Origin: Clostridia bacterium
Lineage (GTDB): Bacteria > Bacillota > Clostridia > Acetivibrionales > JAFADI01
DNA length: 40,611 nucleotides
Direction: 5' to 3'
Assembly (NCBI GenBank): GCA_026417615.1
Contig: JAOACY010000093.1
Span: 1-40,611, forward strand
The position numbers were made by a program, and so were the translations under genes. The notes under the pieces are model-generated. The model was not told the origin of the DNA and searched no databases. It was given only the letters and a program-made list of their open reading frames with translations. Positions 18,175 through 27,686 of the stretch are shown one piece after another; position 1 is the stretch's first letter, and each line of letters starts with the position of its first letter.

Positions 18175-19935
18175 TTAATCAACTTTCAAAGCTTTTACCT
18201 TTCTTTCGTCAGGTGTTACGACTATTGTTTTGAAGTTATCGTAGATAACCATACCCGGCTTTGCTCCGCTTGGCTTCTTGACATTTTTAACTTGCGTATA
18301 GTCAACCGGCACATTTGAGGAGTTGCAGGCCTTGCTGTGATAGGCTGCGATCATGGCAGCTTCCAAAAGCGTGTTTTGCGGTATATTATTCTGAAGCTTC
18401 CTTAATATTACATGGGAGCCCGGTATTTCCCTGGTATGAAGCCAAATGTCATTTGAGGAGGAAAGCTTCATGGTAAGTATATCATTTTGTTTGTTATTCT
18501 TGCCGACATAGATGTCAAATCCGTCTGACGAACGGTAGGCAAGAGGTGCTGAGGCCTTTGCCTGCTTTTTTTGGAGAGCCTTCCTTCCGCCTGAAACATA
18601 ACCCTGCTCCGCCAATTCCTGACGTATTTCTGATATTTCCTGCAGATTGGAGGAAATGTCAAGCATATGGAGTACGCTTTCAAGATACTCAAGCTCCCGG
18701 AGGCTTTCTTCCAGCTGATGGCTGGTATGTATAAAAGCGCTTTTTGCCTTTGAATATCTTTTGAAATACCTCTGCGCATTCTCCTGGGGCGAAAGGTTTT
18801 CATCAAGGGGAACATCCACATATTCTCTGTCCTCACTGTAATAGTTTAGGAGAGAAACCTTTTTTGCGTTTCTCGGAATACAATAAATATTGGCAGTTAC
18901 AAGCTCTCCATAGAGCTTGAGCTTCTCCCTGTCCGATACCTCACGGAGCTTTTCCTGCTGTATTGATATTTTCTTTTTGCATCTGTCAAGACTGCTGCCT
19001 AAAACTTTATTAAGGTCCGCCTTCTTTTGTTTTAATCTTTCCGCCTTATCCTTTTCAGAATAATACAGCTCAAGGACATGGCTCATAGAATCAAAATACC
19101 TTACATTGGGGAATTGAGTTATTTCCAGGCAGTGGAAATCTATGGGAGAGTCCTTGAGGTCATTCCCATATACAATACAGGGTGTAAATCTATTGCCTGA
19201 TATGCTGGCGATGGTTTCAGCAAGGACGGTCTCCAGTCTTTGCAGCGAAGCCTCGTCAATACGGTCTGCGTGAAATTTTCCGTCGAGAGCTGACCGGTGA
19301 CATATCTCTCTGCACAGCAAAGGGCTGAAGCCTTTTATATTGCTTAGAAGATAGCTTTCAATATTAACGCCTGCCGTATCCCTCATAGCCTTCAAAAATG
19401 CTTTGATATCAAGTGATTCCGGGTCTTGCTTTTCTTGAGGAGGCGGAGGAGTGTACTGGCGGGCAGGCATTATTTCTCGCTTGCTGCTTATGTCGCTGTC
19501 TATGTGTTTAATAGAATCAAGGATTTTTCCATCCTCGTTAAGCAATATTATATTGCTGTGACGTCCCATGATTTCTATTATAAGCTTTTTGCAGGTAATA
19601 TCACCCATCTCGTTAATTGCTTCTATGTTAATGCCTGCGAGCCTTTCAAAATTGCTGAATTCAACGCCGGTAACCCTTCCGCCGCATATGTGCTTGCGCA
19701 GCAGCATGCAGAATACGGGTGGAGTCGAAGGGTTTTCCCTTACTGCTTGCGTAAAATGAATTCTTGGATAATTCGGGCTGGCGCTAAGGATGAGCCTTAA
19801 GTTACGGCCCTTTGACCTGACATTGATGGTTATCTCATCCTGCTCGGGCTGAAAAATCTTCTCAATCCTTCCGCCTACCAGCATTTCTGAAAGCTCCTGC
19901 ACTACACATTTTGTTACAACTCCGTCAAATGCCAT
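18175..19935 (-). CDS. rqcH: NFACT-family ribosome quality control protein RqcH
   Basis: 586 aa, typical of Firmicutes RqcH (also annotated FbpA/fibronectin-binding). N-terminal NFACT-N domain with EIMGRHSNIIL, a helix-hairpin-helix region, a long coiled coil (about 290-440) and the C-terminal NFACT-R domain (YVGKNNKQND, DIWLHTREIPGSHVILR). RqcH binds the obstructed 50S subunit and recruits tRNA-Ala to add C-terminal Ala tails that mark nascent chains for degradation. The start has GAAGGAAGAG upstream. The old fibronectin-binding label is less likely to be the main role. Confidence 0.93.
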   Translation of the reverse strand: MAFDGVVTKCVVQELSEMLVGGRIEKIFQPEQDEITINVRSKGRNLRLILSASPNYPRIHFTQAVRENPSTPPVFCMLLRKHICGGRVTGVEFSNFERLAGINIEAINEMGDITCKKLIIEIMGRHSNIILLNEDGKILDSIKHIDSDISSKREIMPARQYTPPPPQEKQDPESLDIKAFLKAMRDTAGVNIESYLLSNIKGFSPLLCREICHRSALDGKFHADRIDEASLQRLETVLAETIASISGNRFTPCIVYGNDLKDSPIDFHCLEITQFPNVRYFDSMSHVLELYYSEKDKAERLKQKKADLNKVLGSSLDRCKKKISIQQEKLREVSDREKLKLYGELVTANIYCIPRNAKKVSLLNYYSEDREYVDVPLDENLSPQENAQRYFKRYSKAKSAFIHTSHQLEESLRELEYLESVLHMLDISSNLQEISEIRQELAEQGYVSGGRKALQKKQAKASAPLAYRSSDGFDIYVGKNNKQNDILTMKLSSSNDIWLHTREIPGSHVILRKLQNNIPQNTLLEAAMIAAYHSKACNSSNVPVDYTQVKNVKKPSGAKPGMVIYDNFKTIVVTPDERKVKALKVD

Positions 19936-20006
19936 ATATTATCTCTTCCTTCTTTTTAAAAATCATGGTATGGTGACACACACGCTTAAGTCTATGGTCG
20001 GTTTGT

Positions 20007-21767
20007 TCAGGAGGGAATGACCCCAAATGTGGGAAGCCTTATAATAAACCTGCTTCCTTTCATTTCTTCAGATTCGACGCTTATGGTGCCGCCGAACTCC
20101 TTAATAATTCCATAGGTTATCGAAAGACCGAGGCCTGTGCCTTTTCCAACCTCTTTGGTGGTAAAGAAGGGCTCAAAAATCTTTTCAATAATCGCCGGGG
20201 GGATACCGCTGCCGGTATCTGCTATTTCAATAATTACGAAGTCATACTCTCTGTAAGTTTTAATAGCTATTTTTTTGCGCCAGCCGTCGACCCATTCGGG
20301 TCTTTCATCCAGCAGCTTAAATTTGTCTACGGTTTTTTCAAAATCATCAAGAGCATCCCTTGCATTACCGATTATATTAAGGAATACTTGTTCAAGCTTG
20401 TTATGGTCTGCCAGTACAGGAGGAATATTCCGGTCAAGAGCCAGTTCCACAAGAATATTCCTGTTTTTTAACTGCTGGCCGATAAGCTTGAAGGTGTCCG
20501 TCAAAGGATTGTTTACATTCACCTCTTGTCTGACTTCAGATGACTGTCTTGAAAAGGCTCTCAGATGAGAGATAAGCTTGTTTATCCTTTCAACCTGGTC
20601 AATGATTGTGTTGAGCTTGTCTTTTAAAAGGGTATCATTCAGCTTCCCTCGCCGGTTTGCCATAAGGATACCCTGCGCCATAAGTGTAATGCTGCCAAGA
20701 GGCTGATTCATTTCATGAGCTATTCCGCTTGCCATTTCACCAAGGGTGGCAAGCTTGCCTGACTGTACAAGCTGGGCATCCTTGTCTCTTAACTGTTCAG
20801 TTCTTACCTCAACCATTTTTTCAAGGTTATCGGCGTACTGCTTGATTTCTTCCACCAGACGCTTGCGCTGGAGTCCTGCGGCAATTTCGTTTGCTATGAG
20901 GCTTAAAACCTGAGTATTTTTAATAAGAAAATCCTTTCGCTTTGTCGGCACGACTATATGAAGAACTCCCAGCAGGGCTATGTCCGATATTAATGGAATG
21001 TGTATGATGGAAATCTCAGTGTCAGACTTTGCTTTTTCATCTGATATATAATCCCATATAATATGCTTTGAAAGCTTCCCGGAGTTTATTGTAAGCTGGG
21101 AATATGTGAGGAAGCAGTCCTTGGCTTCAGCCGGCACATTATCCTCATCGGACTGGTAGCTGCAGGCATGTGAGCAATAGTTGTCGCAAAGACCGGTTTG
21201 TGCACATATCTTAAAGTCGTTGCTCATAAAATCAAAGAGACATATAAAAACGACATCTATTTCCATTAGCTTATTTATTACGTTTATAACTGCCTGACAA
21301 AGATCTTCAATTCCAAAGGATGAGTTAACGGCATAGGATATTTCAAGAAGCGCATCCCTGTATGCGTCTTGGATTTTAAGCTTTGTAATATCCCTGCTGA
21401 TAATGAGAAACCCAATGATTTCGTCATGAGCATTTAATCTGGGCGTAACGGTTACCGAGACAGGCAGAGCAGTCCCATCTTTTCTCAGCGCCATCATTTC
21501 ACGGTCAAATATGCTGGTTCTGAAGGTGTTTTCTCCCATAAAAAGGATGTCCTTATCTGCGGCATCTATGGTGTGAAGCTCCATAGGGCTTTGTTTGCCT
21601 ACCATCTCAAAGGAATTGTAGCCGTAAATCAGTTCGGCGCCCCTGTTCCACAGAATTATTTTGTCATTAAGGTCTGTAGCGATAATTGCATACTCTGTTG
21701 AACCGTTCAATATACTGTCCAGCAGCTCGGCTGAATGCTTGCGCCCTTTGTAGTGCCTGTACCTCAT
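20007..21767 (-). CDS. PAS-GAF sensor histidine kinase with cysteine cluster
   Basis: 586 aa, no membrane segment seen. PAS domain at about 15-130 ([18 protein letters not shown]), a GAF-like domain at about 140-300, a coiled coil, HisKA with the phospho-acceptor in [12 protein letters not shown] (H351), and HATPase_c with [17 protein letters not shown], and GKGTGLGLS. The GAF part carries C188, C194, C198, C202 and C218; the C-x3-C-x3-C run hints at metal or redox sensing. AGGAGGT precedes the ATG. It lies 26 nt downstream of the response regulator, so the two form one operon. Confidence 0.94.
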   Translation of the reverse strand: MRYRHYKGRKHSAELLDSILNGSTEYAIIATDLNDKIILWNRGAELIYGYNSFEMVGKQSPMELHTIDAADKDILFMGENTFRTSIFDREMMALRKDGTALPVSVTVTPRLNAHDEIIGFLIISRDITKLKIQDAYRDALLEISYAVNSSFGIEDLCQAVINVINKLMEIDVVFICLFDFMSNDFKICAQTGLCDNYCSHACSYQSDEDNVPAEAKDCFLTYSQLTINSGKLSKHIIWDYISDEKAKSDTEISIIHIPLISDIALLGVLHIVVPTKRKDFLIKNTQVLSLIANEIAAGLQRKRLVEEIKQYADNLEKMVEVRTEQLRDKDAQLVQSGKLATLGEMASGIAHEMNQPLGSITLMAQGILMANRRGKLNDTLLKDKLNTIIDQVERINKLISHLRAFSRQSSEVRQEVNVNNPLTDTFKLIGQQLKNRNILVELALDRNIPPVLADHNKLEQVFLNIIGNARDALDDFEKTVDKFKLLDERPEWVDGWRKKIAIKTYREYDFVIIEIADTGSGIPPAIIEKIFEPFFTTKEVGKGTGLGLSITYGIIKEFGGTISVESEEMKGSRFIIRLPTFGVIPS

Positions 21768-21793
21768 GCATACCTCCTGGAAAAGTGAAATTC

Positions 21794-22942
21794 CTAAAAG
21801 ATTTCAACTCCAAGAATAGTTACGTCGTCAACAATATTCCCCCCTGAAAAATCAGTTACAGCTTGCTGAATATCCTTGACGGTATAACCGATATCGTTTT
21901 CTTTGTTTCTTTCAATTATCTCAAGGAGCCTGCCGGAGCCAAAAAGACTGCTTCCCGATGCAGCCTCCGTAACCCCGTCCGTGAACAAAAGAAGCTTATC
22001 CCCGGGCTTTAGCTGAAGCCCAACGCACTCGTATTGCGCATCTTCAAATGCTCCCAGCACCGTTCCGGTTGAGGGAAGAGCCTTTATTTGGCTGCCATTG
22101 CAATAATACTGGTCAATATGACCGGCGGAAACATATTCCAGCTTGAAGGTGGTTTTATCAATAAACCCAAAAAATAAAGTAATAAAAACACCGGGGGCGG
22201 TAGTGAGCTTCAATTCCTTATTAATCTCAGAAACCGCCGAGGGTATATTGTCAACTTGACCGCTTTTTATTAAATAGCCTGTAACTTTAATAAGGCTTCT
22301 TAGAATTACAGTAATAACTGATGCAAGTATTCCGTGGCCTGATACGTCAAATACATAAAAGCATATTTTATTGCCTGCGTCAAAGACATCATACATGTCT
22401 CCTCCAACCGCTTCACAGCTCATATAGCTTGCGGAAAAACTAATACCCGGGGCATGGGGCAGCTTCTCAGGAAGAAGATTCAGAAGAATTTTCTGAGCTG
22501 AAGTTTTCAGGCTGTTTAGATAGTTGTTCTGCTCGAGAATCTCCTTTTGCATCCTGGCATTTTCCAAAAGAAGGTTTTTTTTGTTGACGGCATTGTTTAT
22601 AGAAATGGCAAGGGTATCGGCATTTACAGGCTTGCGCAGGTACTCAAACGCCCCCTCCTTCATTGCCAGTATTGCATTTTCAATGTCACCGTGACCGGTA
22701 AGGATAATAACGCTCATTTCAGGCATGAGCTCCTTGATTTTTCTCAAGACATCCATACCTGTCATACGTGGCATTCTCATATCTGTCACTACAGCATCAA
22801 TATTTTGAATGTTTTCCAGAAAAATGTCCATGCCTTCCTCTGCGCTGGAAGCCGTGTACACCTCATAGTTTTCCAATTCAAGGACGAATTTGATGTTTTC
22901 AAGGATAACCTGTTCGTCGTCAATAACCAGAACTCTGTGCAT
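21794..22942 (-). CDS. Response regulator with PP2C (SpoIIE/RsbU-type) phosphatase output
   Basis: 382 aa. Receiver domain with D8/D9, phospho-acceptor D54 (VVTDMRMPRMTG), conserved Thr in ILTGHG and Lys in LRKPVNA. A coiled linker leads to a SpoIIE/RsbU phosphatase (about 165-382) with AVGGDMYDVF, VFDVSGHGILAS, FTDGVTEA and VDDVTILGV metal motifs. Such proteins dephosphorylate anti-anti-sigma factors or STAS proteins; no STAS or anti-sigma gene is next to it. ATG 22942 gives MHRVLVIDDE; the upstream frame to 22963 starts at TTG. The ribosome site is a weak GGGGG. Confidence 0.94.
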   Translation of the reverse strand: MHRVLVIDDEQVILENIKFVLELENYEVYTASSAEEGMDIFLENIQNIDAVVTDMRMPRMTGMDVLRKIKELMPEMSVIILTGHGDIENAILAMKEGAFEYLRKPVNADTLAISINNAVNKKNLLLENARMQKEILEQNNYLNSLKTSAQKILLNLLPEKLPHAPGISFSASYMSCEAVGGDMYDVFDAGNKICFYVFDVSGHGILASVITVILRSLIKVTGYLIKSGQVDNIPSAVSEINKELKLTTAPGVFITLFFGFIDKTTFKLEYVSAGHIDQYYCNGSQIKALPSTGTVLGAFEDAQYECVGLQLKPGDKLLLFTDGVTEAASGSSLFGSGRLLEIIERNKENDIGYTVKDIQQAVTDFSGGNIVDDVTILGVEIF

Positions 22943-23030
22943 TGTGAAAAATACCCCCGGCAAAAATGCTGCAGCCTAAAGAAGTATGAATAAAAACTGT
23001 TTTATTTACGCTGCAGTGCTAATAATCTGT

Positions 23031-23059
23031 ATTATATCAATATGTACGGATAATTTCAA
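23031..23059 (-). promoter_or_regulatory. Sigma-A promoter of the response regulator/kinase operon
   Basis: Minus strand TTGAAA (23059-23054), 17-nt spacer, TATAAT (23036-23031). The leader to the ATG at 22942 is about 80 nt. Confidence 0.7.
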
Positions 23060-23066
23060 ATTATAA

Positions 23067-23090
23067 GGGACACTCCTTAAGGAATGTCCC
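23067..23090 (-). terminator. Terminator after adhE
   Basis: Inverted repeat GGGACA.TCCTTAAGGA.TGTCCC with one mismatch, 20 nt beyond the adhE stop, followed on the minus strand by an AT-rich stretch. The adjacent promoter of the response regulator begins just downstream. Confidence 0.6.
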
Positions 23091-23110
23091 AATTTAAATT
23101 TAAAAAATTT

Positions 23111-25681
23111 TTACTTACCCTCCCAAGCCTTCATGTAAACCTCTTTGAGCTCATCGACCAGCGGCATTCTTGGATTTGTGCCTGTACACTGGTCTGCAAA
23201 AGCATTGTTTGCCAGATAGTCAAGGCTCCTTTCCAGTTCCTCGCGCCTTACTCCTGCTTCCTTAAGCGACAAGGGAATTCCGACTTCCTTCATAAGCTTG
23301 CGTATGGCATTGATTAGGGACTGAACACCTTCTTCCGCACAGGAGGCGGCAAGTCCAAGATGCCTTGAAATTTCTGCATACCTCTCGTTGGCATGTGGAT
23401 ACTCATATTTTGGATATGCTATGAATTTTGTTGGCCTGCTGGCATTATACTCTATAACATAGGGCATAAGTATTGCATTGGCTCTTCCATGGGGAATGTG
23501 GAAGGTGGCGCCAAGGTTGTGGGCCATACTGTGGTTTATGCCGAGGAAGGCATTAGTAAAGGCCATTCCGGCCATGGAGGAGGCATTGGCCATTTTTTCC
23601 CTGGCTGTCTTGTCATCGGGATTGTTGTACGCTATAGGCAAATATTCGAATACCTGGTGAATTGCCTTCAGTGCCAGGGCATCTGTAAAGTCGGAAGCCA
23701 TTACCGATACATAGGCTTCTACAGCATGGGTCAATACATCCATTCCCGTATCGGCTGTGACCGCTTTTGGAACTGTATAGGTCAACTCAGGATCTATAAT
23801 GGCTATGTCCGGCGTAAGCTCATAATCCGCCAGGGGGTACTTTATACCCTTTACTTTGTCGGTTATGACCGCAAAGGCTGTAATTTCAGAACCGGTGCCT
23901 GCTGTTGTGGGGATTGCTACAAAACGGGCCTTTTTACCAAGATCGGGGAAACGTACCGCCCTTTTGCGGATGTCCATGAACTTCAGCCTTAGCATTTCAA
24001 ACTCTGTATTCGGGTATTCATAAAAGAGCCACATGCCTTTTGCAGCATCAATGGGTGAACCTCCGCCTAAAGCAATAATTATATCGGGGTTGAATTTGTT
24101 CATCTCCCTGACACCCTTGAATACCGTCTCCACAGAAGGATCCGGCTCGACATCCTGGAATATCTCATATCTAATGCCGGCCTTTTCAAGATGGTAAATC
24201 GCTCTGTCCGAAATTCCTATTTTCACCATGGAAGCGTCGGTAACTATAAAGGCCTTTTGCCCCTTCAGCTTTGAGAGGTACTGGAGTGAACCTGGCTCAA
24301 AGTATATCTTGGCGGGTATCTTAAACCATTTCATATTAACCGTCCTTTTTGCAACTCTCTTTATATTAATAAGATTTGATGTGCTTACATTAGCGGTAGT
24401 GGAGTTCTTGCCCATTGTTCCGCATCCGAGGGTCAAAGAGGGCCTGTAGTTATTGTACAGATCTCCTATGGCTCCCTGGGAGGAGGGGGAGTTGACAATC
24501 AGCCGCCCTGTGCGCACCTTTTCACTGAACTCTCGTATAACAGCATCATTTTCTGAATGTATGACTGCTGAGTGCCCTAAGCCGCCGAATTCAGTCATTT
24601 CCTCGCACTTTCTGATCCCGCCCCTGTAGTCATCGACAATATAGAGTGCAAGTATGGGACTGAGCTTCTCCCGAGACAGAGGGAACTGCGGTCCCACACC
24701 TTCCAAAGGTGCCACAAGGATTTTTGTGTCCTTAGGAACGGAAAAGCCTGTCATTTCAGCAATTTTGTAAGCCGGCTGCCCTACTATCCTGGGATTCATG
24801 GCGCATTTTTCTTCGTCGATTGCGGTAGCCTCCAGCATTTTTATTTCTTCAGAGCTCAGGAAGTAGCAGCCCATATCCCTCATAAACTTCGTAACCTCAT
24901 CAGCTATTTCCCTGTCGATGATCAATGCTTGTTCCGATGCGCATATCATACCGTTGTCAAAGGTTTTTGACAGAATGAGGTCTGAAACGGCTCTTTTAAT
25001 GTTGGCTGTTTTTTCAATGTAGCAGGGCACATTTCCCGGGCCTACTCCAAGGGCAGGCTTTCCTGTACTGTACGCCGCCTGTACCATGCTTGCACCGCCG
25101 GTTGCCAGAACCATGGATACATCATTGTGATTCATTAAAAGCTTTGTGGCTTCTACGGAAGGAGTCTCAATCCATTGGATGCAATATTTGGGTGCCCCTG
25201 CTTTTTCGGCTGCCTCTCTTGCAATCCTTGCTGATTCTGCCGAGCAGTTCTGAGCCTTGGGATGAAAGCTGAATATTATAGGGTTCCTGGTTTTAACGGC
25301 AATAAGACATTTGAAAAGAGTGGTTGAGGTTGGATTTGTTACAGGTGTAACTCCGGCGATAACCCCTACGGGTTCTGCCACTTCAAAATAATTTTCCTCC
25401 TCATTGTCAGATACTATGCCAACGGTTTTGTCATATTTGATGCTATGATAGACATATTCCGTGGCAAACAGGTTTTTTATAACCTTATCCTCATATATGC
25501 CCATTCCGGTTTCGTTTACCGCCATCCTTGCAAGCTCCATGTGCTTTTCAATTCCAGCCAGGGTCATTGCCTTCACTATGGAATCAACTGCTTGCTGATT
25601 GAGATTTTTGTATTCTTCCTGTGCCTGCATTGCATTTCTTACAAGATTAACAATCATTGATTGGATTTCTTCTCTTTCCAT
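23111..25681 (-). CDS. adhE: Bifunctional aldehyde/alcohol dehydrogenase AdhE
   Basis: 856 aa. N-terminal CoA-dependent acetaldehyde dehydrogenase (to about 430) with the catalytic Cys247 in DNGMICASEQ and TGGASMV. C-terminal iron-dependent alcohol dehydrogenase (from about 440) with ALGGGSPIDAAK, TAGTGSE, and the iron-binding INHSMAHNLGATFHIPHGRAN. It reduces acetyl-CoA to ethanol and reoxidises NADH in fermentation; AdhE normally forms spirosome filaments. ATG 25681 is chosen since AAGGAGGT lies about 9 nt upstream; the frame remains open to 25714. Monocistronic, divergent from the isomerase gene. Confidence 0.97.
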   Translation of the reverse strand: MEREEIQSMIVNLVRNAMQAQEEYKNLNQQAVDSIVKAMTLAGIEKHMELARMAVNETGMGIYEDKVIKNLFATEYVYHSIKYDKTVGIVSDNEEENYFEVAEPVGVIAGVTPVTNPTSTTLFKCLIAVKTRNPIIFSFHPKAQNCSAESARIAREAAEKAGAPKYCIQWIETPSVEATKLLMNHNDVSMVLATGGASMVQAAYSTGKPALGVGPGNVPCYIEKTANIKRAVSDLILSKTFDNGMICASEQALIIDREIADEVTKFMRDMGCYFLSSEEIKMLEATAIDEEKCAMNPRIVGQPAYKIAEMTGFSVPKDTKILVAPLEGVGPQFPLSREKLSPILALYIVDDYRGGIRKCEEMTEFGGLGHSAVIHSENDAVIREFSEKVRTGRLIVNSPSSQGAIGDLYNNYRPSLTLGCGTMGKNSTTANVSTSNLINIKRVAKRTVNMKWFKIPAKIYFEPGSLQYLSKLKGQKAFIVTDASMVKIGISDRAIYHLEKAGIRYEIFQDVEPDPSVETVFKGVREMNKFNPDIIIALGGGSPIDAAKGMWLFYEYPNTEFEMLRLKFMDIRKRAVRFPDLGKKARFVAIPTTAGTGSEITAFAVITDKVKGIKYPLADYELTPDIAIIDPELTYTVPKAVTADTGMDVLTHAVEAYVSVMASDFTDALALKAIHQVFEYLPIAYNNPDDKTAREKMANASSMAGMAFTNAFLGINHSMAHNLGATFHIPHGRANAILMPYVIEYNASRPTKFIAYPKYEYPHANERYAEISRHLGLAASCAEEGVQSLINAIRKLMKEVGIPLSLKEAGVRREELERSLDYLANNAFADQCTGTNPRMPLVDELKEVYMKAWEGK

Positions 25682-25837
25682 ATAAACATAAACCTCCTTA
25701 AGTTGCGCTGACAATATTATTACCCAAATGAATTGTTTGCATGAGGCTTATGTTTATGTTATTATAAAAAATATAATAATTTGGAAGGTATTACATGCTC
25801 GTCTAAATTCATTTGAATTATTCTGGGGGGCTTTATT

Positions 25838-26641
25838 ATGAAATTTGCTTTTTCTACTCTGGGGTGCCCTGAGTGGTCATGGGAAGATATGCTGGCAACA
25901 GCTAAGGATTTAGGCTTTGATGGTATAGAGGTCAGGGGAATGGAAAACGAGCTTTATGTTCCGAAAGCAAAGCCCTTTTTACCGGCAAATATGGCGGACA
26001 CCAAGTCAAGGCTTGAAAGAATGAATATTGAAATACCCTGCCTGACGTCATCGTGCTGCTTGTTTGACAAATCAAAAATAGGATTTTATATTGATGAGGG
26101 CAAGCACTACATAGATCTGGCAAGTGACCTTGAAGCACCCTTCATAAGGGTCTTGGGAGATAGAAACCCTGAGCCTGATGAAAATATTGACAAAGGCTTT
26201 GTAATAGAGAATCTATCAATTCTGGGCGAATATGCCGCGAGCAAAAGTGTCAAGGTGCTTATCGAAACAAACGGTGTTTTTGCCAAGTCGGAGGAGATAA
26301 TCAGAGCAATACAAAAAACCTGCTGCAATAATGTGGGAGTGCTCTGGGACGTGCATCATCCGTTCCGATATATGAATGAGCCGGTAGCAGAGACGTATGA
26401 TGCTTTAAAGAATTATATTCAATTTGTACATATAAAGGATTCGGTAGTTCATAATGGAACGGTTAAATACAAAATGATGGGATATGGCGACGTACCTGTG
26501 ATGGAAGCTCTGCAGCTATTGAAGGCTGATGGCTTTGAAGGCTTCGTATCTCTTGAATGGGTAAAACGCTGGTGTATGGACTTGGAAGAGCCGGGTGTGG
26601 TATTTTCACATTTTATAAACTATGTCAAGCAGGTAACTTAA
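25838..26641 (+). CDS. Sugar phosphate isomerase/epimerase-like TIM-barrel protein
   Basis: 267 aa of the xylose-isomerase-like/AP-endonuclease 2 TIM-barrel family. Candidate metal ligands are the Glu in VLIETNG, Asp/His in LWDVHHPFR, His in FVHIKDS and Glu in VSLEWVKR. The start MKFAFSTLGCPEWSWEDML is typical. The family includes hydroxypyruvate isomerases, inosose dehydratases and tagatose epimerases; the substrate cannot be read from sequence. It is unusually rich in Cys pairs (SSCC, TCC). GGGGGG precedes the ATG. Single gene with its own terminator, divergent from adhE. Confidence 0.88.
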   Translation: MKFAFSTLGCPEWSWEDMLATAKDLGFDGIEVRGMENELYVPKAKPFLPANMADTKSRLERMNIEIPCLTSSCCLFDKSKIGFYIDEGKHYIDLASDLEAPFIRVLGDRNPEPDENIDKGFVIENLSILGEYAASKSVKVLIETNGVFAKSEEIIRAIQKTCCNNVGVLWDVHHPFRYMNEPVAETYDALKNYIQFVHIKDSVVHNGTVKYKMMGYGDVPVMEALQLLKADGFEGFVSLEWVKRWCMDLEEPGVVFSHFINYVKQVT

Positions 26642-26666
26642 TAAGATCGACTTTAATTGTGAAGCC

Positions 26667-26698
26667 AAAGAGAGGAAATAGTTTTCCTCTCTTTTTTT
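26667..26698 (+). terminator. Rho-independent terminator after the isomerase gene
   Basis: 12-bp perfect stem AAAGAGAGGAAA/TTTCCTCTCTTT (26667-26678, 26683-26694) followed by a T run. Confidence 0.85.
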
Positions 26699-26713
26699 GC
26701 GGGGAAATGTTTG

Positions 26714-26742
26714 TTGCAGGGGTTAGCATGTGGTACTATATG
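26714..26742 (+). promoter_or_regulatory. Candidate promoter of the DUF4097 lipoprotein gene
   Basis: TTGCAG (26714-26719), 17 nt, TATATG (26737-26742), about 54 nt before the start codon and just after the preceding terminator. Confidence 0.4.
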
Positions 26743-26795
26743 GTTGAAATTGCAATATTTTCACATGCGTTATTTGTCTGTGCGGAGGTACTGCC

Positions 26796-27608
26796 ATGCG
26801 CTTGTTTTTTAAATTAATAATTATGTCATTCCTTATAATCCTGCCTGCCTGCTCTAATAATGATTTGGAAACCGGCCCAAAGAGGGAAGTTGTTTTGTAC
26901 TCAGAAAAAACCTTAAGTGTGGATGGGGAAAAGGAAGTAGTATTTGATGTTGACTATGGGAACATGGAAATATACTGCTGGGACAAGAAGGAATTAAAAT
27001 TTGAAATAGCTAAAAGACTTAGGGGTATGTATAAAAAAGAGAGGCTGGAAGAAATGCTCAAGGATTTTTCGGTTGAAATAAAGCAATGCGGTGATACTGG
27101 CTTTTTTAAGTCACGGTATAAAGGCAATATTAAGAAGCCCGCTGATAAAAGCTTGGATGTCAAGGCGACAATTCCGAGAAATACAAGATTGATTAAGTGC
27201 AGCATAGGTAATGGTTCAATTAAAGTCCTTGATGATATTAATTGTGATATGGAAATTGATGCCAGGGAAGCAAATGTGGAGATAAATACGATAAGAGGGA
27301 TGCTGATTTCCAAGAGTGAAACGGGCTGGGTAAAAATATCAGGGGGAAGGCTGAAACCAGGAACAGCGGTCAACACAAAAAAGGGAAGCATGTATATTAA
27401 AACTGAACTTGAAAAAAAGGGGCAATACAGCTTTGAAGCAGGTGTCGGAAATGTCGAGCTCTCGCTTCCGGAAGGAACCGATATTGAAATTGTCAGCCAG
27501 GGCAGCGTGGGAATTAACGAGTTCAATACAGTTCTTTCTCCCTTGAAGCTTAGTGTCAAAAGTGAGCTTGGAAAGGTAAATATAAAAAAATATTCGTCAG
27601 AAAAATAG
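26796..27608 (+). CDS. Lipoprotein with DUF4097-type beta-strand repeats
   Basis: 270 aa. A lipoprotein signal peptide with lipobox LPAC (Cys about residue 19) predicts lipid anchoring to the outer face of the membrane. The rest is made of short repeated beta segments (VDYGNMEIYCWD, SIGNGSIKVLDD, AREANVEINTIRG, TKKGSMYIKTE, GVGNVELSLPEG, SELGKVNIKKY), the pattern of DUF4097/DUF4098 right-handed beta-helix or adhesin-like proteins. Function unknown. GGAGG precedes ATG. The CapA-like gene follows 78 nt later, probably in the same direction of transcription. Confidence 0.75.
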   Translation: MRLFFKLIIMSFLIILPACSNNDLETGPKREVVLYSEKTLSVDGEKEVVFDVDYGNMEIYCWDKKELKFEIAKRLRGMYKKERLEEMLKDFSVEIKQCGDTGFFKSRYKGNIKKPADKSLDVKATIPRNTRLIKCSIGNGSIKVLDDINCDMEIDAREANVEINTIRGMLISKSETGWVKISGGRLKPGTAVNTKKGSMYIKTELEKKGQYSFEAGVGNVELSLPEGTDIEIVSQGSVGINEFNTVLSPLKLSVKSELGKVNIKKYSSEK

Positions 27609-27686
27609 TGCATTTTTTGTTGTTACTATGATAAAATTGTTTTAACTTTATATGAAAAGATTACCAGTATGGATGGTGGAAAACAC

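Noticed and set aside
23393-23992. 199-codon plus-strand open frame inside adhE
   Set aside because: Antisense to the iron-binding region of AdhE; low-complexity Gly/Cys-rich translation without ribosome site.
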